Source: Puniceicoccaceae bacterium Marseille-Q1082
Lineage (GTDB): Bacteria > Verrucomicrobiota > Verrucomicrobiia > Opitutales > Intestinicryptomonadaceae
Direction of reading: 5' to 3'
DNA: 64,000 nucleotides
Assembly: GCA_904424815.1 (NCBI GenBank)
Contig: CAJGBI010000002.1
Coordinates: 186,001-250,000, forward strand
Position 1 is the first letter of the stretch. Every line of letters begins with the position of its first letter. Below are positions 44,750 through 54,397 of the stretch, in pieces. Below the pieces are notes generated by a model. It did not search any database and was not told the origin of the DNA. It worked only from the letters and a program-made list of their open reading frames with translations. A program made the translations under genes and the position numbers.

Positions 44750-46194
44750 CAGAGGTGGGAGATTCTTTGAAGGGCTTTTTGGGCTTCTTCGTTGCCGGCC
44801 TTTGCCGCCTTGCGGATGAGCGATACGCCTTTTTCCGTATTTCTCTCTACGCCGAAGCCGTTGAAGTAGCAGGCACCTAGATTGCCGAGCGCCTGCGCAT
44901 CGCCCGCATCTGCCGCCTTTTCGAGCCACTTGACTCCCTCGGGATAATTTACGGCCACACCCACTCCGTTGACATAGCATGTTCCAAGGTTGCTCTGCGC
45001 GGAAACGTCGCCCGCATCTGCCGCCTTTTCGAGCCACTTGATGGCGTCGGACGCGCTCTTGCCGGTGCCGATTCCGTTGAGATAGCAGTAACCGAGGTTG
45101 CTCTGCGCGGAGACATTGCCCTGGAATGCGGCGCGCCTGTACCACTTGACGGCCTCCGCCTGGTTTTTCGGAACGCCGTAGCCGTTGAAATAGCAGTCCG
45201 CGAGGTTGTTCTGGGCGTCCGGATAGCCGGCGGAAGCGGCGCGTTTGTACCAGTCCAGCGCCATGGAATAGTTCTGCGAAACCCCTATGCCGTTGAAGTA
45301 GCAGGCCGCGAGATTGTTTTGCGCCTCGGGATTTCCGGACTTCGCGGCCATTTCCATAAACCTGAAACCCTCGCGCGCGTCGCGGGCGACGCCTATGCCC
45401 TGCAAGAGCGAGAGAGCGTAGGCGATTTGCGACGGCGGATAGCCGCGCTGCGCGCTCTCCCTGAAAAGCGAAATTGCGCGGATTTCGTCGGGGTTGGAAT
45501 CCAGGCCTTTGGCGAGCAGAAGCGCGAGGTTGTTCTGGGCTACCGCGTTGCCGGACTTTACGCCGAGCTCCCAGTACTCGCGCGCGCGGGCGGGATTTTT
45601 TTCCATTCCCGCGCCCTCCAACGCCGCCCTGCCGAGCGACACGTATGCGCGCGCGACTCCGGCATTTGCCGCCTTTTTGAAGAGCCCGACCGCTTTTTCG
45701 GGGTCTTTGCGGACGCCGTAGCCTTTGTAATAGCAGACGCCGAGGGCGTTTTCGGCGCGCGCGCACCCCGCGGCGGCGGCCTTTTCAAAATATTTGAACG
45801 CTGACTTCGGGGACTCCGGCATTCCCTCGGAATCGCGCATGCAGACTGCGAACCCGAAGAGGCCGAGGGGATATTTTGAGAAAGCCGACATGGAAAAATA
45901 CTCAGCTGCCAGACGGGGGTCTTTTTCACGCCCCGCGCCGACGAGGTTTGCCGCCCCGACGACAAACTGCGCGGCGGCGGCGCCGGCGTCCGCCGCCTTT
46001 TTGGCGGCGTCGTAGTCGGCGGCTGAGATTTCGGCGGTGGCGTCCCAGTCCATCGCCGCCGCGAGATTTTCGGCCGATTGCGAGAAATCCGCGCCGGACG
46101 CCGAATGCGCAAGGCAAAGCGCGAGCGCCGCGGCCGCAAACGCGGGAACTGCGGAGCAAAATCCGGAAAACACGCCTAATATGCGCCCTGCCAT
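44749..46194 (-). CDS. secreted Sel1-like repeat protein
   Basis: 481 aa. N-terminal signal peptide (MAGRILGVFSGF, ending AHSASGA). About eleven Sel1/TPR-like repeats of 36 residues fill the rest, with the recurring pattern A-x-x-N-L-x-x-C-Y-x-N-G-x-G-V (for example AQNNLAACYFNGIGVSQNY). Such helical solenoids mediate protein-protein contacts, here outside the cytoplasm. Repeats 7-10 are very similar to one another, suggesting recent duplication. ATG 46194 was chosen over the preceding TTG. The stop overlaps the 116-bp hairpin element. Confidence 0.9.
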   Translation of the reverse strand: MAGRILGVFSGFCSAVPAFAAAALALCLAHSASGADFSQSAENLAAAMDWDATAEISAADYDAAKKAADAGAAAAQFVVGAANLVGAGREKDPRLAAEYFSMSAFSKYPLGLFGFAVCMRDSEGMPESPKSAFKYFEKAAAAGCARAENALGVCYYKGYGVRKDPEKAVGLFKKAANAGVARAYVSLGRAALEGAGMEKNPARAREYWELGVKSGNAVAQNNLALLLAKGLDSNPDEIRAISLFRESAQRGYPPSQIAYALSLLQGIGVARDAREGFRFMEMAAKSGNPEAQNNLAACYFNGIGVSQNYSMALDWYKRAASAGYPDAQNNLADCYFNGYGVPKNQAEAVKWYRRAAFQGNVSAQSNLGYCYLNGIGTGKSASDAIKWLEKAADAGDVSAQSNLGTCYVNGVGVAVNYPEGVKWLEKAADAGDAQALGNLGACYFNGFGVERNTEKGVSLIRKAAKAGNEEAQKALQRISHL

Positions 46195-46311
46195 CAACCT
46201 GGGATAAACGAGTTTTTGCCGCGGCTCGCGAGCGCGCGCCTAAACCCGCCCCTCGCCGCCGCGTTTTGAAATGAAGCTACCGCCGGAGCGCGCGGAATAC
46301 AAGAAAAAAAC

Positions 46312-46337
46312 CGCCCCGCGCGCAATGCTGCGGGGCG
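46312..46337 (-). terminator. terminator downstream of trpB
   Basis: CGCCCCGC (46312-46319) and GCGGGGCG (46330-46337) form an 8-bp stem with A/T-runs on both sides, so T-runs follow it on either strand. It is 18 bp past the trpB stop and separates it from the Sel1-repeat gene. Confidence 0.75.
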
Positions 46338-46354
46338 AAAGAAAAAAAGGGGTA

Positions 46355-47719
46355 TCAACCTTCGCAAACCGGCAAGCCGGAGAGCGCCATTGCGATTTCC
46401 TCCTCGGGATAGTCGTAATTTTTGAGCTTGCCCGCAAGATAATCGGTGTAGGCGGACATGTCGAGATGCCCGTGCCCCGAGAGGTTGAAGAGAATCGTCC
46501 TGGCCTCCCCCGTCTCCCTGCACGCGCGCGCCTCGTCCATGGCGGCGGTGATCGCGTGGGAGGATTCGGGCGCGGGGATTATGCCCTCGGCGCGGGCGAA
46601 CGCGATGGCGTCGCGGAAAACGTCCAGCTGCTGGACGGTGCGCGCGCGCATCAGCCCGTGGGAAGCGACATTGCTTATCTGCGGAGCCATGCCGTGGTAG
46701 CGCAGGCCGCCCGCGTGCACCGCCGGAGGAATAAACGAACTGCCGAGCGTGTACATTTTAATGAGGGGCGTCTGCTTGGCGACGTCGCCGTAGTCGTAGG
46801 CGTACCTGCCCTTCGTGAGGCTCGGGCACGCCGCGGGCTCGACGCCGAGAATGTCGACTTTCTTTCCGCCGCGCAGAAATTCTCCTATGAACGGGAACGC
46901 CATGCCCGCGAAGTTGGAGCCCCCGCCGCAAGCGCCTATCACGATATCGGGGTAGTCGCCCGCCATTTCCATCTGCTTCATCGCCTCCAAGCCTATGACG
47001 GTCTGGTGCAGAAGGACGTGGTTGAGAACGGAGCCGAGGCAGTACTTTGTGTCGGCGTTTTTGAGCGCCTCTTCGACGGCTTCTGAAATCGCTATCCCGA
47101 GGGAGCCGCGGCAGTCGGGCTCCTTCGCGAGAACCGCCCTGCCCGCCTCGGTGAAAGGGCTCGGAGAGGGAATGGTGCGCCCGCCGAATACCTCCATCAT
47201 CGCCTTGCGGTACGGCTTCTGCTCAAAAGAGCACCTCACCATGAACACGGTACATTCGAGTCCGAAAATGTTGCACGCCTGCGAGAGCGCCGACCCCCAC
47301 TGGCCCGCCCCCGTCTCGGTCGTCACTTTTTTGGTTCCGCACCTTTTGTTCTCGAACGCCTGCGCCATAGCGCTGTTGGTCTTGTGCGATCCCGAAGGGC
47401 TGACGCCCTCGTATTTGAAATAGATTTTCGCGGGGGTGCCGAGCGCCTTTTCGAGCCTGCGGGCGCGGTGGAGCGGCGACGGCCTCCACTGGCGCATGAT
47501 TTCGCGGACGGGCTCGGGGATTTCGATGTAGCGTTCGCGCGACATCTCCTGCTCGATTAGGGTCTTTGCGAAGATCGCCTCGAGCTTCGCGGGCTCGAAA
47601 GGCTTGCCCGTAGATGGGTCGAGCGGCGGGGGCGTCGGGGTTTTAAGGTCGGCCTCAATGTTGTACCAATGGGTCGGGATTGACTCTTCGTCCAATATGT
47701 ATTTTATCTGGGATGACAT
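46355..47719 (-). CDS. trpB: tryptophan synthase beta chain, TrpB2 type
   Basis: 454-aa PLP enzyme that joins indole and serine to tryptophan. The PLP lysine is Lys113 in [16 protein letters not shown]; the phosphate loop is [30 protein letters not shown] and [13 protein letters not shown] are conserved substrate-site segments. The length (about 450) and features such as YNIEADL and [10 protein letters not shown] at the N-terminus mark the TrpB2 subtype, often acting without TrpA. No trpA or other trp gene is near, which suggests indole salvage or a TrpA-independent role. ATG 47719. Confidence 0.95.
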   Translation of the reverse strand: MSSQIKYILDEESIPTHWYNIEADLKTPTPPPLDPSTGKPFEPAKLEAIFAKTLIEQEMSRERYIEIPEPVREIMRQWRPSPLHRARRLEKALGTPAKIYFKYEGVSPSGSHKTNSAMAQAFENKRCGTKKVTTETGAGQWGSALSQACNIFGLECTVFMVRCSFEQKPYRKAMMEVFGGRTIPSPSPFTEAGRAVLAKEPDCRGSLGIAISEAVEEALKNADTKYCLGSVLNHVLLHQTVIGLEAMKQMEMAGDYPDIVIGACGGGSNFAGMAFPFIGEFLRGGKKVDILGVEPAACPSLTKGRYAYDYGDVAKQTPLIKMYTLGSSFIPPAVHAGGLRYHGMAPQISNVASHGLMRARTVQQLDVFRDAIAFARAEGIIPAPESSHAITAAMDEARACRETGEARTILFNLSGHGHLDMSAYTDYLAGKLKNYDYPEEEIAMALSGLPVCEG

Positions 47720-47743
47720 TTCGGTAAAGCTGCGAAAAATTTT

Positions 47744-48115
47744 TCAGTCCCCGAACGACACGCCGCCGCCCTGCGCGGGGCTTTTGGTCATGTCGAAAAT
47801 TATCTTCTCGGGAACGCGGCTCTTTTCGGGGTCGGAGATTCTGAAAGCCGGAAATGTGACGACCTGCGTGTGGAGGGATTCGTCCTGCGGAATGGCGGTG
47901 ATGACCGTCTTGCGGGCGAAACACCCGTCCTCCGTGGTCTCTACGCCGACGCTCAGGGGCGCTTTGCCCATTTTGAGGCCGTCAACCACTATCGGCGCGC
48001 CGGAAGGCACGCTGCGGATTTCGATCTGGCGGCTGAACGCCTCCCTGTCTTTGGTTTCGCAGCCGCAAAGAAGCATTAACGCCGCCGCAGCCGCTATTGG
48101 CGCAAAAAATTTCAT
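47744..48115 (-). CDS. lipoprotein with PEGA-like domain
   Basis: 123 aa. Signal peptide with a lipobox-like end (ALMLLCGC), so probably a lipid-anchored outer-membrane or periplasmic protein. IEIRSVPSGAPIVVDGLKMG and APLSVGVE resemble a PEGA domain, a small beta fold common in surface proteins; the C-terminal half is less characteristic. It lies between nuoN (48 bp upstream) and trpB (24 bp downstream) on the same strand, with no evident link to either. Confidence 0.78.
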   Translation of the reverse strand: MKFFAPIAAAAALMLLCGCETKDREAFSRQIEIRSVPSGAPIVVDGLKMGKAPLSVGVETTEDGCFARKTVITAIPQDESLHTQVVTFPAFRISDPEKSRVPEKIIFDMTKSPAQGGGVSFGD

Positions 48116-48163
48116 AGGATACCAGTTTCCGGCAAACGCGGCGTTTGGCAACAATTTTCGGGG

Positions 48164-49591
48164 TTAAACCTTGAAAAAGAAGAACACGCCGAACACGAGC
48201 GTCGCCGCCGAAAGGGCGATCATGGTTGGCAACATGGCGGCGGAGTCCCTCAGCCTGCGCTCGTCGCCCGCGCCTACGTCGATGCTCGCGCGCATCCACG
48301 AGAAGTAGTAGAAAATCGAAACTGCGGATCCAGCGATCATGACGCCCATCAGGACGTACAACTGCGCGTACCACGCGAGTATCAAAATCAGAAGCTTTCC
48401 GAAAAATCCGGCGGTAGGCGGAATCCCGGCCAGCGACGCGAGCGATATTATGAGGGTCGAGTCCGCCACGGGATTTTTGCGGATAAGCCCGCGGAAGTCG
48501 GAAAATTCGAGCGGGCTGTCGTCCTCTCCTTCAAACTGGTTTATGACAAAGAATATGCCGTAGTTGGCGAACATGTAAGCCGCGAGGTAGAAGTACAGGG
48601 AGATTTCAAAGAGCTCCGCGGACTTCGGGTATTTTATGAGGGAAGCGAGCAGAACGAGCAGATACCCCGCGTTCGCGATTCCGGAAAAGCCCATGAGCCT
48701 CTTGGCGTTCGTCTGGGTGATTGCCCCGAGATTGCCGACGGCGATGGTGAGCGCCGCTATCGCCGAAACCGCGAACGCCGCGCGGGAGGCTGCCGCCGGA
48801 ACAGCGGAGAAGTCCACCGCAAGGCATATCTGCGCCAGAAACACTATCCCCGCCGCCTTGGAGCCAACCGCGAAAAACGCCGAAACGGGCGTCGGCGAAC
48901 CCTGGTACACGTCGGGCGACCAGAACTGGAACGGGAACGCCGCGAGCTTAAACAGAGCCGCGCACGCCACAAGCAGCATTCCAATGGCGAACTTTACGCT
49001 GCAAAAGCCGAGGGTGAAGTTTTCAAAATTCAAAAAGTCAACGCCGGACTCGAGCCCCGCGCCGTAGACGAAGGCGATTCCGAGCAGGAAGAGGCCGCCG
49101 CTGACGCCGCTTATCACGAGGTACTTTGCGGCCCCTTCGAGGCTCGAGGCCCTCGACCTGCCCCACGCCGCCATTACGTACAGGCAGACCGTGGCGCATT
49201 CGAGGGCGACAAAGGAGAGCATCAGGTTGCGGGAGCGCGCGAAAATCGAGAGCGCCGCCGCGCAAATCATCAGAACCGCCAGAAACTCGCACCTGCGCGC
49301 CCCGCCCTTGGCGAAGTACCCGAAGCCCAGCAGAGCAGAAAGCAGCGCGCACGCCGTTATGAAAACCCCGAATCCGCCGCGGCCCCCGAGCGTTCCGCCG
49401 AACGACAGCTCCGGAACGGGCGCGAGCAGGTCAAGCGCTATGGCGGCTATCATCGCGGCGACCGCAAACGCGCATACCGCCGACCCCCTCTTCGGGAAAA
49501 GCGCCTCGAAGAGCACGGCGAGAACCGCCCCGCAAAAGAGCGCGGCTTCAGCCGAAACAGCCGACCATTCGAAAGATGTGATGTTTTCCAT
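48164..49591 (-). CDS. nuoN: NADH-quinone oxidoreductase subunit N
   Basis: 475-aa antiporter-like membrane subunit of complex I, one of three proton-pumping modules. About 14 transmembrane helices. Signature stretches are LMLSFVALECATVCLYVMAA, SVKFAIGMLLVACAALFKLA (Lys in a broken helix), FQFWSPDVYQGSPTPVSAFF and KRLMGFSGIANAGYLL. It is last in the operon, 6 bp after nuoM. The length matches E. coli NuoN (485 aa). Confidence 0.96.
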   Translation of the reverse strand: MENITSFEWSAVSAEAALFCGAVLAVLFEALFPKRGSAVCAFAVAAMIAAIALDLLAPVPELSFGGTLGGRGGFGVFITACALLSALLGFGYFAKGGARRCEFLAVLMICAAALSIFARSRNLMLSFVALECATVCLYVMAAWGRSRASSLEGAAKYLVISGVSGGLFLLGIAFVYGAGLESGVDFLNFENFTLGFCSVKFAIGMLLVACAALFKLAAFPFQFWSPDVYQGSPTPVSAFFAVGSKAAGIVFLAQICLAVDFSAVPAAASRAAFAVSAIAALTIAVGNLGAITQTNAKRLMGFSGIANAGYLLVLLASLIKYPKSAELFEISLYFYLAAYMFANYGIFFVINQFEGEDDSPLEFSDFRGLIRKNPVADSTLIISLASLAGIPPTAGFFGKLLILILAWYAQLYVLMGVMIAGSAVSIFYYFSWMRASIDVGAGDERRLRDSAAMLPTMIALSAATLVFGVFFFFKV

Positions 49592-49597
49592 AAAATT

Positions 49598-51094
49598 CTA
49601 CTTTGTTTGGGCGTAAGCCGCCACATTCGAGAGGCACGAATCCAACCCCGTCGTCACGGTCTTCGGGAAGAACCCCACGGCGAGCAAAGCTGCCACGAGT
49701 ATCGCCGCGGGAATCTTTTCCCGCAGAGTCATGTCCGCTATGGAGCCGAACCTTCCGGCGATCTCCGCGGAGGGCTCGCCCATGAACACGTTTGCCACCG
49801 CCCTTAGCGCGTACACGGCGGAAATTATTATGCCGGTGGCCGCCGCCGCGCATACGGCGGGCGAAAAATTCCAGAGGCTCGTCAGCACGCAGAGCTCTCC
49901 CCAGAAGTTCGCAAACCCGGGCAGGCCGACGCTCGCGAAAGACCCCGCGACGAAAAACGCCCCCAACACCGGCGCGCGGCGGTAAAGCCCGCCCATCTTC
50001 GACATCTCCCATTCGCCGGTGCGGTTTACTATAATGGTAGAGAGCATCAGCATGAGCGCCACGCTCGCGCCGTGCCCGAACATCATCAGAACCGTTCCGC
50101 CCGCGCCGAGCACGCTCATCGACGCCAGCCCGAGAAAGCATATCCCCATGTGCGCCACGCTCGAGTACGCAACCATCATTTTGAGGTCGCGCTGCGCCAT
50201 CGTGACGAAGCCGATGAAGACAACGTTGAAGAGCGCGAGAACCGCTATCGCCCACGCCCATTCCCGCGCGCCTGCGGCGAGCAGCGGATATGCCGCCTGT
50301 ATCAGCACGTAGAGGCCGAACTTTTTAAGCACCCCCGCATGGAGCATCGCAAACGCGGTCGGCGCCGAGGCGTACGCGCGCGGCGCCCAGGAATACAGGG
50401 GGAACAGGGAGACGAGCGTCCCAAGCCCGAAGAGCAGCATGGACAATACCGCCGACTGCCATCCGGCCGAGAGGGGGTTTGCCGCCGCCGCGAGCGCGAT
50501 GTCCTGCAAGCCGAAGCCGCCGGCGTTGCTCTGCGCGTATAGCGCGATTATGCCCGCAAGCGAAACGAGCGCGCCGAGCGTGAGATAGACCGCCATCTGC
50601 ATTGCGGCCATTCTGCGCCCCGCCCCGCCCCAGATGTTCATCGCAATAAAAGTCGGCACGAGCGCGAATTCGTGAAAAGCGTACATCCACAGCAGGTTGA
50701 CGCTCGCGAACGCTCCGGCGAGCCCGCCGAGCATTACGGAAAGCAGCATGAAATAGAGCTTGGCGTTGCGTATTTCGGAGCACGCCGCCTGCCAGACCGC
50801 CGCAAAGCCCACTATGCCCGCGAGCGCGAAAATCGGCGCGGACACCCCGTTGAGGGCGAACTGCGGGAGGGCGACGCCCGCGAGCGTCAAATCGGACGAA
50901 AACGCGAACGAGCCGTCGGCGGGCATCGCGCACCACAGGGCGATTCCGGCCGCCGCCAAAACTGCGGACGCGGCGAGCGAAAGCGCCTTTGCAGCGCGCG
51001 CCGACACAAACGGCCAGAGGCACGCGATCGCAAGCGCGCACCCCAGCGGGGCGTAGACGCCCAAATTCAGAACGGTTTTGTAAAAGTCTTCCAT
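49598..51094 (-). CDS. nuoM: NADH-quinone oxidoreductase subunit M
   Basis: 498-aa antiporter-like subunit of complex I. Conserved regions are MYAFHEFALVPTFIAMNIWG (functional Glu in helix 5), LFPLYSWAPRAYASAPTAFA, LHAGVLKKFGLYVLIQAAYP, RDLKMMVAYSSVAHMGICFL and FFVAGSFASVGLPGFANFWG. Pumping Lys residues are present in the helices. It lies 12 bp after nuoL and 6 bp before nuoN. Confidence 0.96.
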   Translation of the reverse strand: MEDFYKTVLNLGVYAPLGCALAIACLWPFVSARAAKALSLAASAVLAAAGIALWCAMPADGSFAFSSDLTLAGVALPQFALNGVSAPIFALAGIVGFAAVWQAACSEIRNAKLYFMLLSVMLGGLAGAFASVNLLWMYAFHEFALVPTFIAMNIWGGAGRRMAAMQMAVYLTLGALVSLAGIIALYAQSNAGGFGLQDIALAAAANPLSAGWQSAVLSMLLFGLGTLVSLFPLYSWAPRAYASAPTAFAMLHAGVLKKFGLYVLIQAAYPLLAAGAREWAWAIAVLALFNVVFIGFVTMAQRDLKMMVAYSSVAHMGICFLGLASMSVLGAGGTVLMMFGHGASVALMLMLSTIIVNRTGEWEMSKMGGLYRRAPVLGAFFVAGSFASVGLPGFANFWGELCVLTSLWNFSPAVCAAAATGIIISAVYALRAVANVFMGEPSAEIAGRFGSIADMTLREKIPAAILVAALLAVGFFPKTVTTGLDSCLSNVAAYAQTK

Positions 51095-51106
51095 TGAAAC
51101 AGCCTC

Positions 51107-53011
51107 CTATGACGCAAAGACGAGGGCGAACAGAAGTATCGCCCCGAAAACGAGCCACTTCACCTGCGAATTGCAGGAGCACGCGTGGAGCTTTTTGACG
51201 CCGTGCCCGACGACCGCGCACACGACGCCCGAGCCCCTCACGCAAAGCATTTCGATAAAGAGCAGATCGGCGAAAGTGGCCAAAAACACCGCAACCCTCT
51301 GCTGGACTTTCGCGACATACCAGCCGTAAACGCAGTCGAACCAGCCGTGCTTTTCGAGAATGCCGTAAACGAGCGGCAGGCGTTTCCGCACGGGGTCGTA
51401 GCCGCGGTTGCGGCCGTAGAGAACGTACGCTATTCCGACGCCCGCGAAGGTGCACACGAGCGCCGCGCCCGCCACGAAGCGGGCGGCCTCCGCGGAATCG
51501 GGGGACGGCGAATGGAGTTTGAGCAGGCCGCCTACAAATTTCGTGGCGGCGGCGGGCATGAGGAAGTCCCACTTTCCGCCGAGCCATTCCAAATCGTAGG
51601 CGTAGCTCCACGCCCCGACCGCGGAGTACGCGGCGAGAACCGCGAGCGGCAGCGTCATCCACAGGGAGCTCTCGCGGGCTTTCTCCGCGCTCTCAGAACG
51701 GGGAGTTCCGCAAAAGACGTTGAAGAAAAGCCTGAACATGTATATGGGCGTGAGAGCCGCCGCCGCGAACACAAGCCAGAATGAAACCTTGTCGAGGAGC
51801 GCGCCGCTCGCCGAGCGCGCATAGGACGCCAGCACTATGGCCTCCTTGCTGTAATACCCCGAAAAATAGGGAACCGCGATAATCGAGAATGCCGCGACCA
51901 GCGCGGCGACGGAGGTCGCCGGCATGCGCCTGAAAAGCCCGCCCATCTTGTATATGTCCTGCTCGTGCGCGCAGGCGTGGATTATAGAGCCCGCGGCCAG
52001 GAAGAGGGTAGCCTTGAAGAACGCGTGCGTGGTGAGGTGGTACATCGCCAGGTCATAGCCGAGCGCGACCCCCGCCCCCATCAGCCCGAGGTGCGCGAGG
52101 GTCGAATACGCCAGAATCTTTTTGATGTCCGTCTGACCCAAGGCCCAAAGCCCCGCGCAGAACGCCATCAGCGAACAGAGAATCAGAACCGCGTCCAGAA
52201 CGGCCGGCGTCAGGAAACCGAAAGAGCAGAGGCGCACCATCATGAACACGCCGGCGGCAACCATTGTCGCCGCGTGTATGAGCGCGGAAACGGGCGTGGG
52301 GCCCGCCATCGCGTCGGGAAGCCAGACCTGGAGGGGGAACTGCGCGCTCTTTCCGAGGAACCCGCAAAGCAGCAGCATTCCCATGCCGGTGGAGGCCTTC
52401 GCGGGGTCGGCCTCCACGATTTTTGCGAGCTCCGAAAAATCCGTCGTGCCGAACGCGCTCCAACAGAAAATTATGCCGAGCAAAAAGCCAAAGTCGCCGA
52501 CGCGGTTTACTATGAACGCCTTTTTGGACGCCGCCTTAGCCGCCTCCGTCGAGGAATACTGCGCTATCAGCGCGTAGGACGAAAACCCGACGAGCTCCCA
52601 GAACGCAAACATCATGAACAGGTTTGAAGAGAGCACGAGCCCCGTCATCGAGAACATGAAAAAGCTCATTCCCGCAAAAAACCTGCCGCGCGACTCCTCC
52701 CCGTCCGTGTACCCCACGCTGAAAACGTGTATCAAGAACCCGACAAAGCATACTACAAACAGCATGTTCGCCGCCGCCGCGTCGAAGAGCAGCCCCGTGT
52801 TGAAGGAAAATCCGTCGAGCTTGAAAAGCTCGAAAGACGATTTGTAAAGGCCGGCGCCGGAGACCATCGCCGAGACCGCCGCCGCGAGGCAAAGCCCCGC
52901 GCTCGCCACGGATATGAACGCCGGAAGCCTCCTGCCGGAACGGAAAAACAAAACTATTGCCGCCGCCGAGAAGAGGGGCGCCAAGAGCAGAAACGTAAGT
53001 TTGGCCTCCAT
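51107..53011 (-). CDS. nuoL: NADH-quinone oxidoreductase subunit L
   Basis: 634-aa antiporter-like subunit of complex I with the long C-terminal lateral helix. Signatures: MMFAFWELVGFSSYALIAQY, KKAFIVNRVGDFGFLLGI, SAQFPLQVWLPDAMAGPTPV, SALIHAATMVAAGVFMMVR and DIKKILAYSTLAHLGLMGAG. The C-terminal part (about 480-634) contains the amphipathic connecting element and last helix. ATG 53011 (MEAKLTFLLLAP) is 4 bp after nuoK; the longer frame starting at 53062 would overlap nuoK. Confidence 0.96.
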   Translation of the reverse strand: MEAKLTFLLLAPLFSAAAIVLFFRSGRRLPAFISVASAGLCLAAAVSAMVSGAGLYKSSFELFKLDGFSFNTGLLFDAAAANMLFVVCFVGFLIHVFSVGYTDGEESRGRFFAGMSFFMFSMTGLVLSSNLFMMFAFWELVGFSSYALIAQYSSTEAAKAASKKAFIVNRVGDFGFLLGIIFCWSAFGTTDFSELAKIVEADPAKASTGMGMLLLCGFLGKSAQFPLQVWLPDAMAGPTPVSALIHAATMVAAGVFMMVRLCSFGFLTPAVLDAVLILCSLMAFCAGLWALGQTDIKKILAYSTLAHLGLMGAGVALGYDLAMYHLTTHAFFKATLFLAAGSIIHACAHEQDIYKMGGLFRRMPATSVAALVAAFSIIAVPYFSGYYSKEAIVLASYARSASGALLDKVSFWLVFAAAALTPIYMFRLFFNVFCGTPRSESAEKARESSLWMTLPLAVLAAYSAVGAWSYAYDLEWLGGKWDFLMPAAATKFVGGLLKLHSPSPDSAEAARFVAGAALVCTFAGVGIAYVLYGRNRGYDPVRKRLPLVYGILEKHGWFDCVYGWYVAKVQQRVAVFLATFADLLFIEMLCVRGSGVVCAVVGHGVKKLHACSCNSQVKWLVFGAILLFALVFAS

Positions 53012-53015
53012 GTCG

Positions 53016-53318
53016 TCAGTCTCCCAGCGCGTTGAGGTTTTTGGTCGAGACGGTGTTTGCAACCCTGAAGAGCTGCGTTATTATCGCCAGCCCAACCGCG
53101 ACTTCCGCCGCTCCTATCGTCATCGCGAAGAACGCGAACGCCGCCCCCGAAACGTCGCCGTAGGCGGCCGCAAAAGCCACCAGCGCGAGGGTCGCGCCGC
53201 AGAGCATAATCTCGACGCACATGAAAATCGTAACGAGATTTCTTTTGAACATCGCGCCCAGAAGCCCCGTTGCGAACAGCATCAGGGCGGGCGGCAGGAA
53301 TTGGTTCAGAATGTCCAT
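53016..53318 (-). CDS. nuoK: NADH-quinone oxidoreductase subunit K
   Basis: 100-aa three-helix membrane subunit of complex I. NLVTIFMCVEIMLCGATLAL carries the conserved Glu of the second helix, and FFAMTIGAAEVAVGLAIITQ the Glu of the third, both part of the proton path. Same length as E. coli NuoK. Confidence 0.96.
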   Translation of the reverse strand: MDILNQFLPPALMLFATGLLGAMFKRNLVTIFMCVEIMLCGATLALVAFAAAYGDVSGAAFAFFAMTIGAAEVAVGLAIITQLFRVANTVSTKNLNALGD

Positions 53319-53322
53319 ATCT

Positions 53323-53850
53323 CTAAATTTTTTCGGATTGGCCCCCGCCGCCGCGCGGGGGCTTGGCGACGGCGATTACGCCGAGCATCGCCGCCAGCAG
53401 CAGCGCGCCGCAGATTTGGAAGGGAAGCATGTATTCGGAAAACAGCGCGAGCCCGTAATTCTTGGCGGAAGCAAGAACGGAAGAGGCCTCCGCCGGAGCC
53501 TCCGCGCGCAGGGCGGCGTCGCCGAGAAACTCTGGAGACGCCCAGCCTATGAACGCCCCGAGCAGCGCCCAGAGCCCCACGAGCGCGAGCTTCTTGCCGA
53601 GCCCCGCGCCGTCCTTTTCCTCCCCCATGAGCATCACGACGAACACGAATAGCACAAGAACAGCCCCAGCGTACACGCTAACCATTATAAACGCCACGAA
53701 ATACGCCCCCATCATGACCATCATTCCGGCCGCCCCGAGCATCGAAAGCAGCATCGACATCGCCGCGTTTACATATCCTCGCGCGAGAATCACCCCGAGC
53801 GCCCCTCCGAGCGTCATGGCGCACAAAACGTAGTATATTGCGGTTTCCAT
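53323..53850 (-). CDS. nuoJ: NADH-quinone oxidoreductase subunit J
   Basis: 175-aa five-helix membrane subunit of complex I. Helices 2-3 contain MSMLLSMLGAAGMMVMMGAY and FIMVSVYAGAVLVLFVFVVM, the conserved YAGA(V/I)-LFLF(V)-M segment with the pi-bulge helix. ATG 53850 overlaps the nuoI stop (TGATG), supporting this start over a longer Arg-rich frame. Confidence 0.95.
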   Translation of the reverse strand: METAIYYVLCAMTLGGALGVILARGYVNAAMSMLLSMLGAAGMMVMMGAYFVAFIMVSVYAGAVLVLFVFVVMLMGEEKDGAGLGKKLALVGLWALLGAFIGWASPEFLGDAALRAEAPAEASSVLASAKNYGLALFSEYMLPFQICGALLLAAMLGVIAVAKPPRGGGGQSEKI

Positions 53851-54386
53851 CAGCGGCCCCCCTCGAGTTCGGCGGTGTCCCTCACCTTTTTCCACTTCAT
53901 TATCTTGTCCGGCAGCACGCCGCCGAGGGCGTAGAGCTCCTCCTTGTGGCGCACGAATTTTGCGCGGGAATCGGCGTTTATCGAAAATTCCTTTTGGAGG
54001 ACAATCGCCTTTTCGGGGCAGGCGTCCTCGCACAGGCCGCAGTAAATGCAGCGCAGCATGTCGATTTCAAAGTCGCGCGGGGCTTTTTCTATGAAGGCGT
54101 ATTCGCCCGACGGGTCGATCTCCCCCGGGGTGACTTTTATCGCCTTCGACGGGCAGACGAACTCGCATAGCTGGCACGAAACGCACTTCTCGCGCCCGAA
54201 GGAGTCCTTGACGAGCGTCGGGGCCCCTCGGTATCCGTCGGGCAGAACGGGGCGCTGGTCGGGGTATTGCAGGGTGACCTTCGGCTTGAAAAAGTTTTTT
54301 AGCGTTATCCACAGCCCGGACGCTATCTGCGGCAGATACGTGCGCTCGAGAAGTGATAGTGATTTTCTTTCGACTACGATTGCCAT
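53850..54386 (-). CDS. nuoI: NADH-quinone oxidoreductase subunit I
   Basis: 178-aa peripheral iron-sulfur subunit of complex I with two [4Fe-4S] clusters (N6a, N6b). Binding motifs are CVSCQLCEFVCPSKAI and CIYCGLCEDACPEKAI. The N-terminal amphipathic segment (LPQIASGLWITLKNFFKP) attaches it to the membrane arm, and YRGAPTLVKDSFGREKC precedes the first cluster. ATG 54386 is 11 bp after nuoH; the longer open frame overlaps nuoH. Confidence 0.96.
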   Translation of the reverse strand: MAIVVERKSLSLLERTYLPQIASGLWITLKNFFKPKVTLQYPDQRPVLPDGYRGAPTLVKDSFGREKCVSCQLCEFVCPSKAIKVTPGEIDPSGEYAFIEKAPRDFEIDMLRCIYCGLCEDACPEKAIVLQKEFSINADSRAKFVRHKEELYALGGVLPDKIMKWKKVRDTAELEGGR

Positions 54387-54397
54387 GGAAATATCCG

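Noticed and set aside
44150-44750. Possible CRISPR array or insertion sequence in repeat block A
   Set aside because: Repeats are of unequal length and type, not regularly spaced, with no cas or transposase gene.
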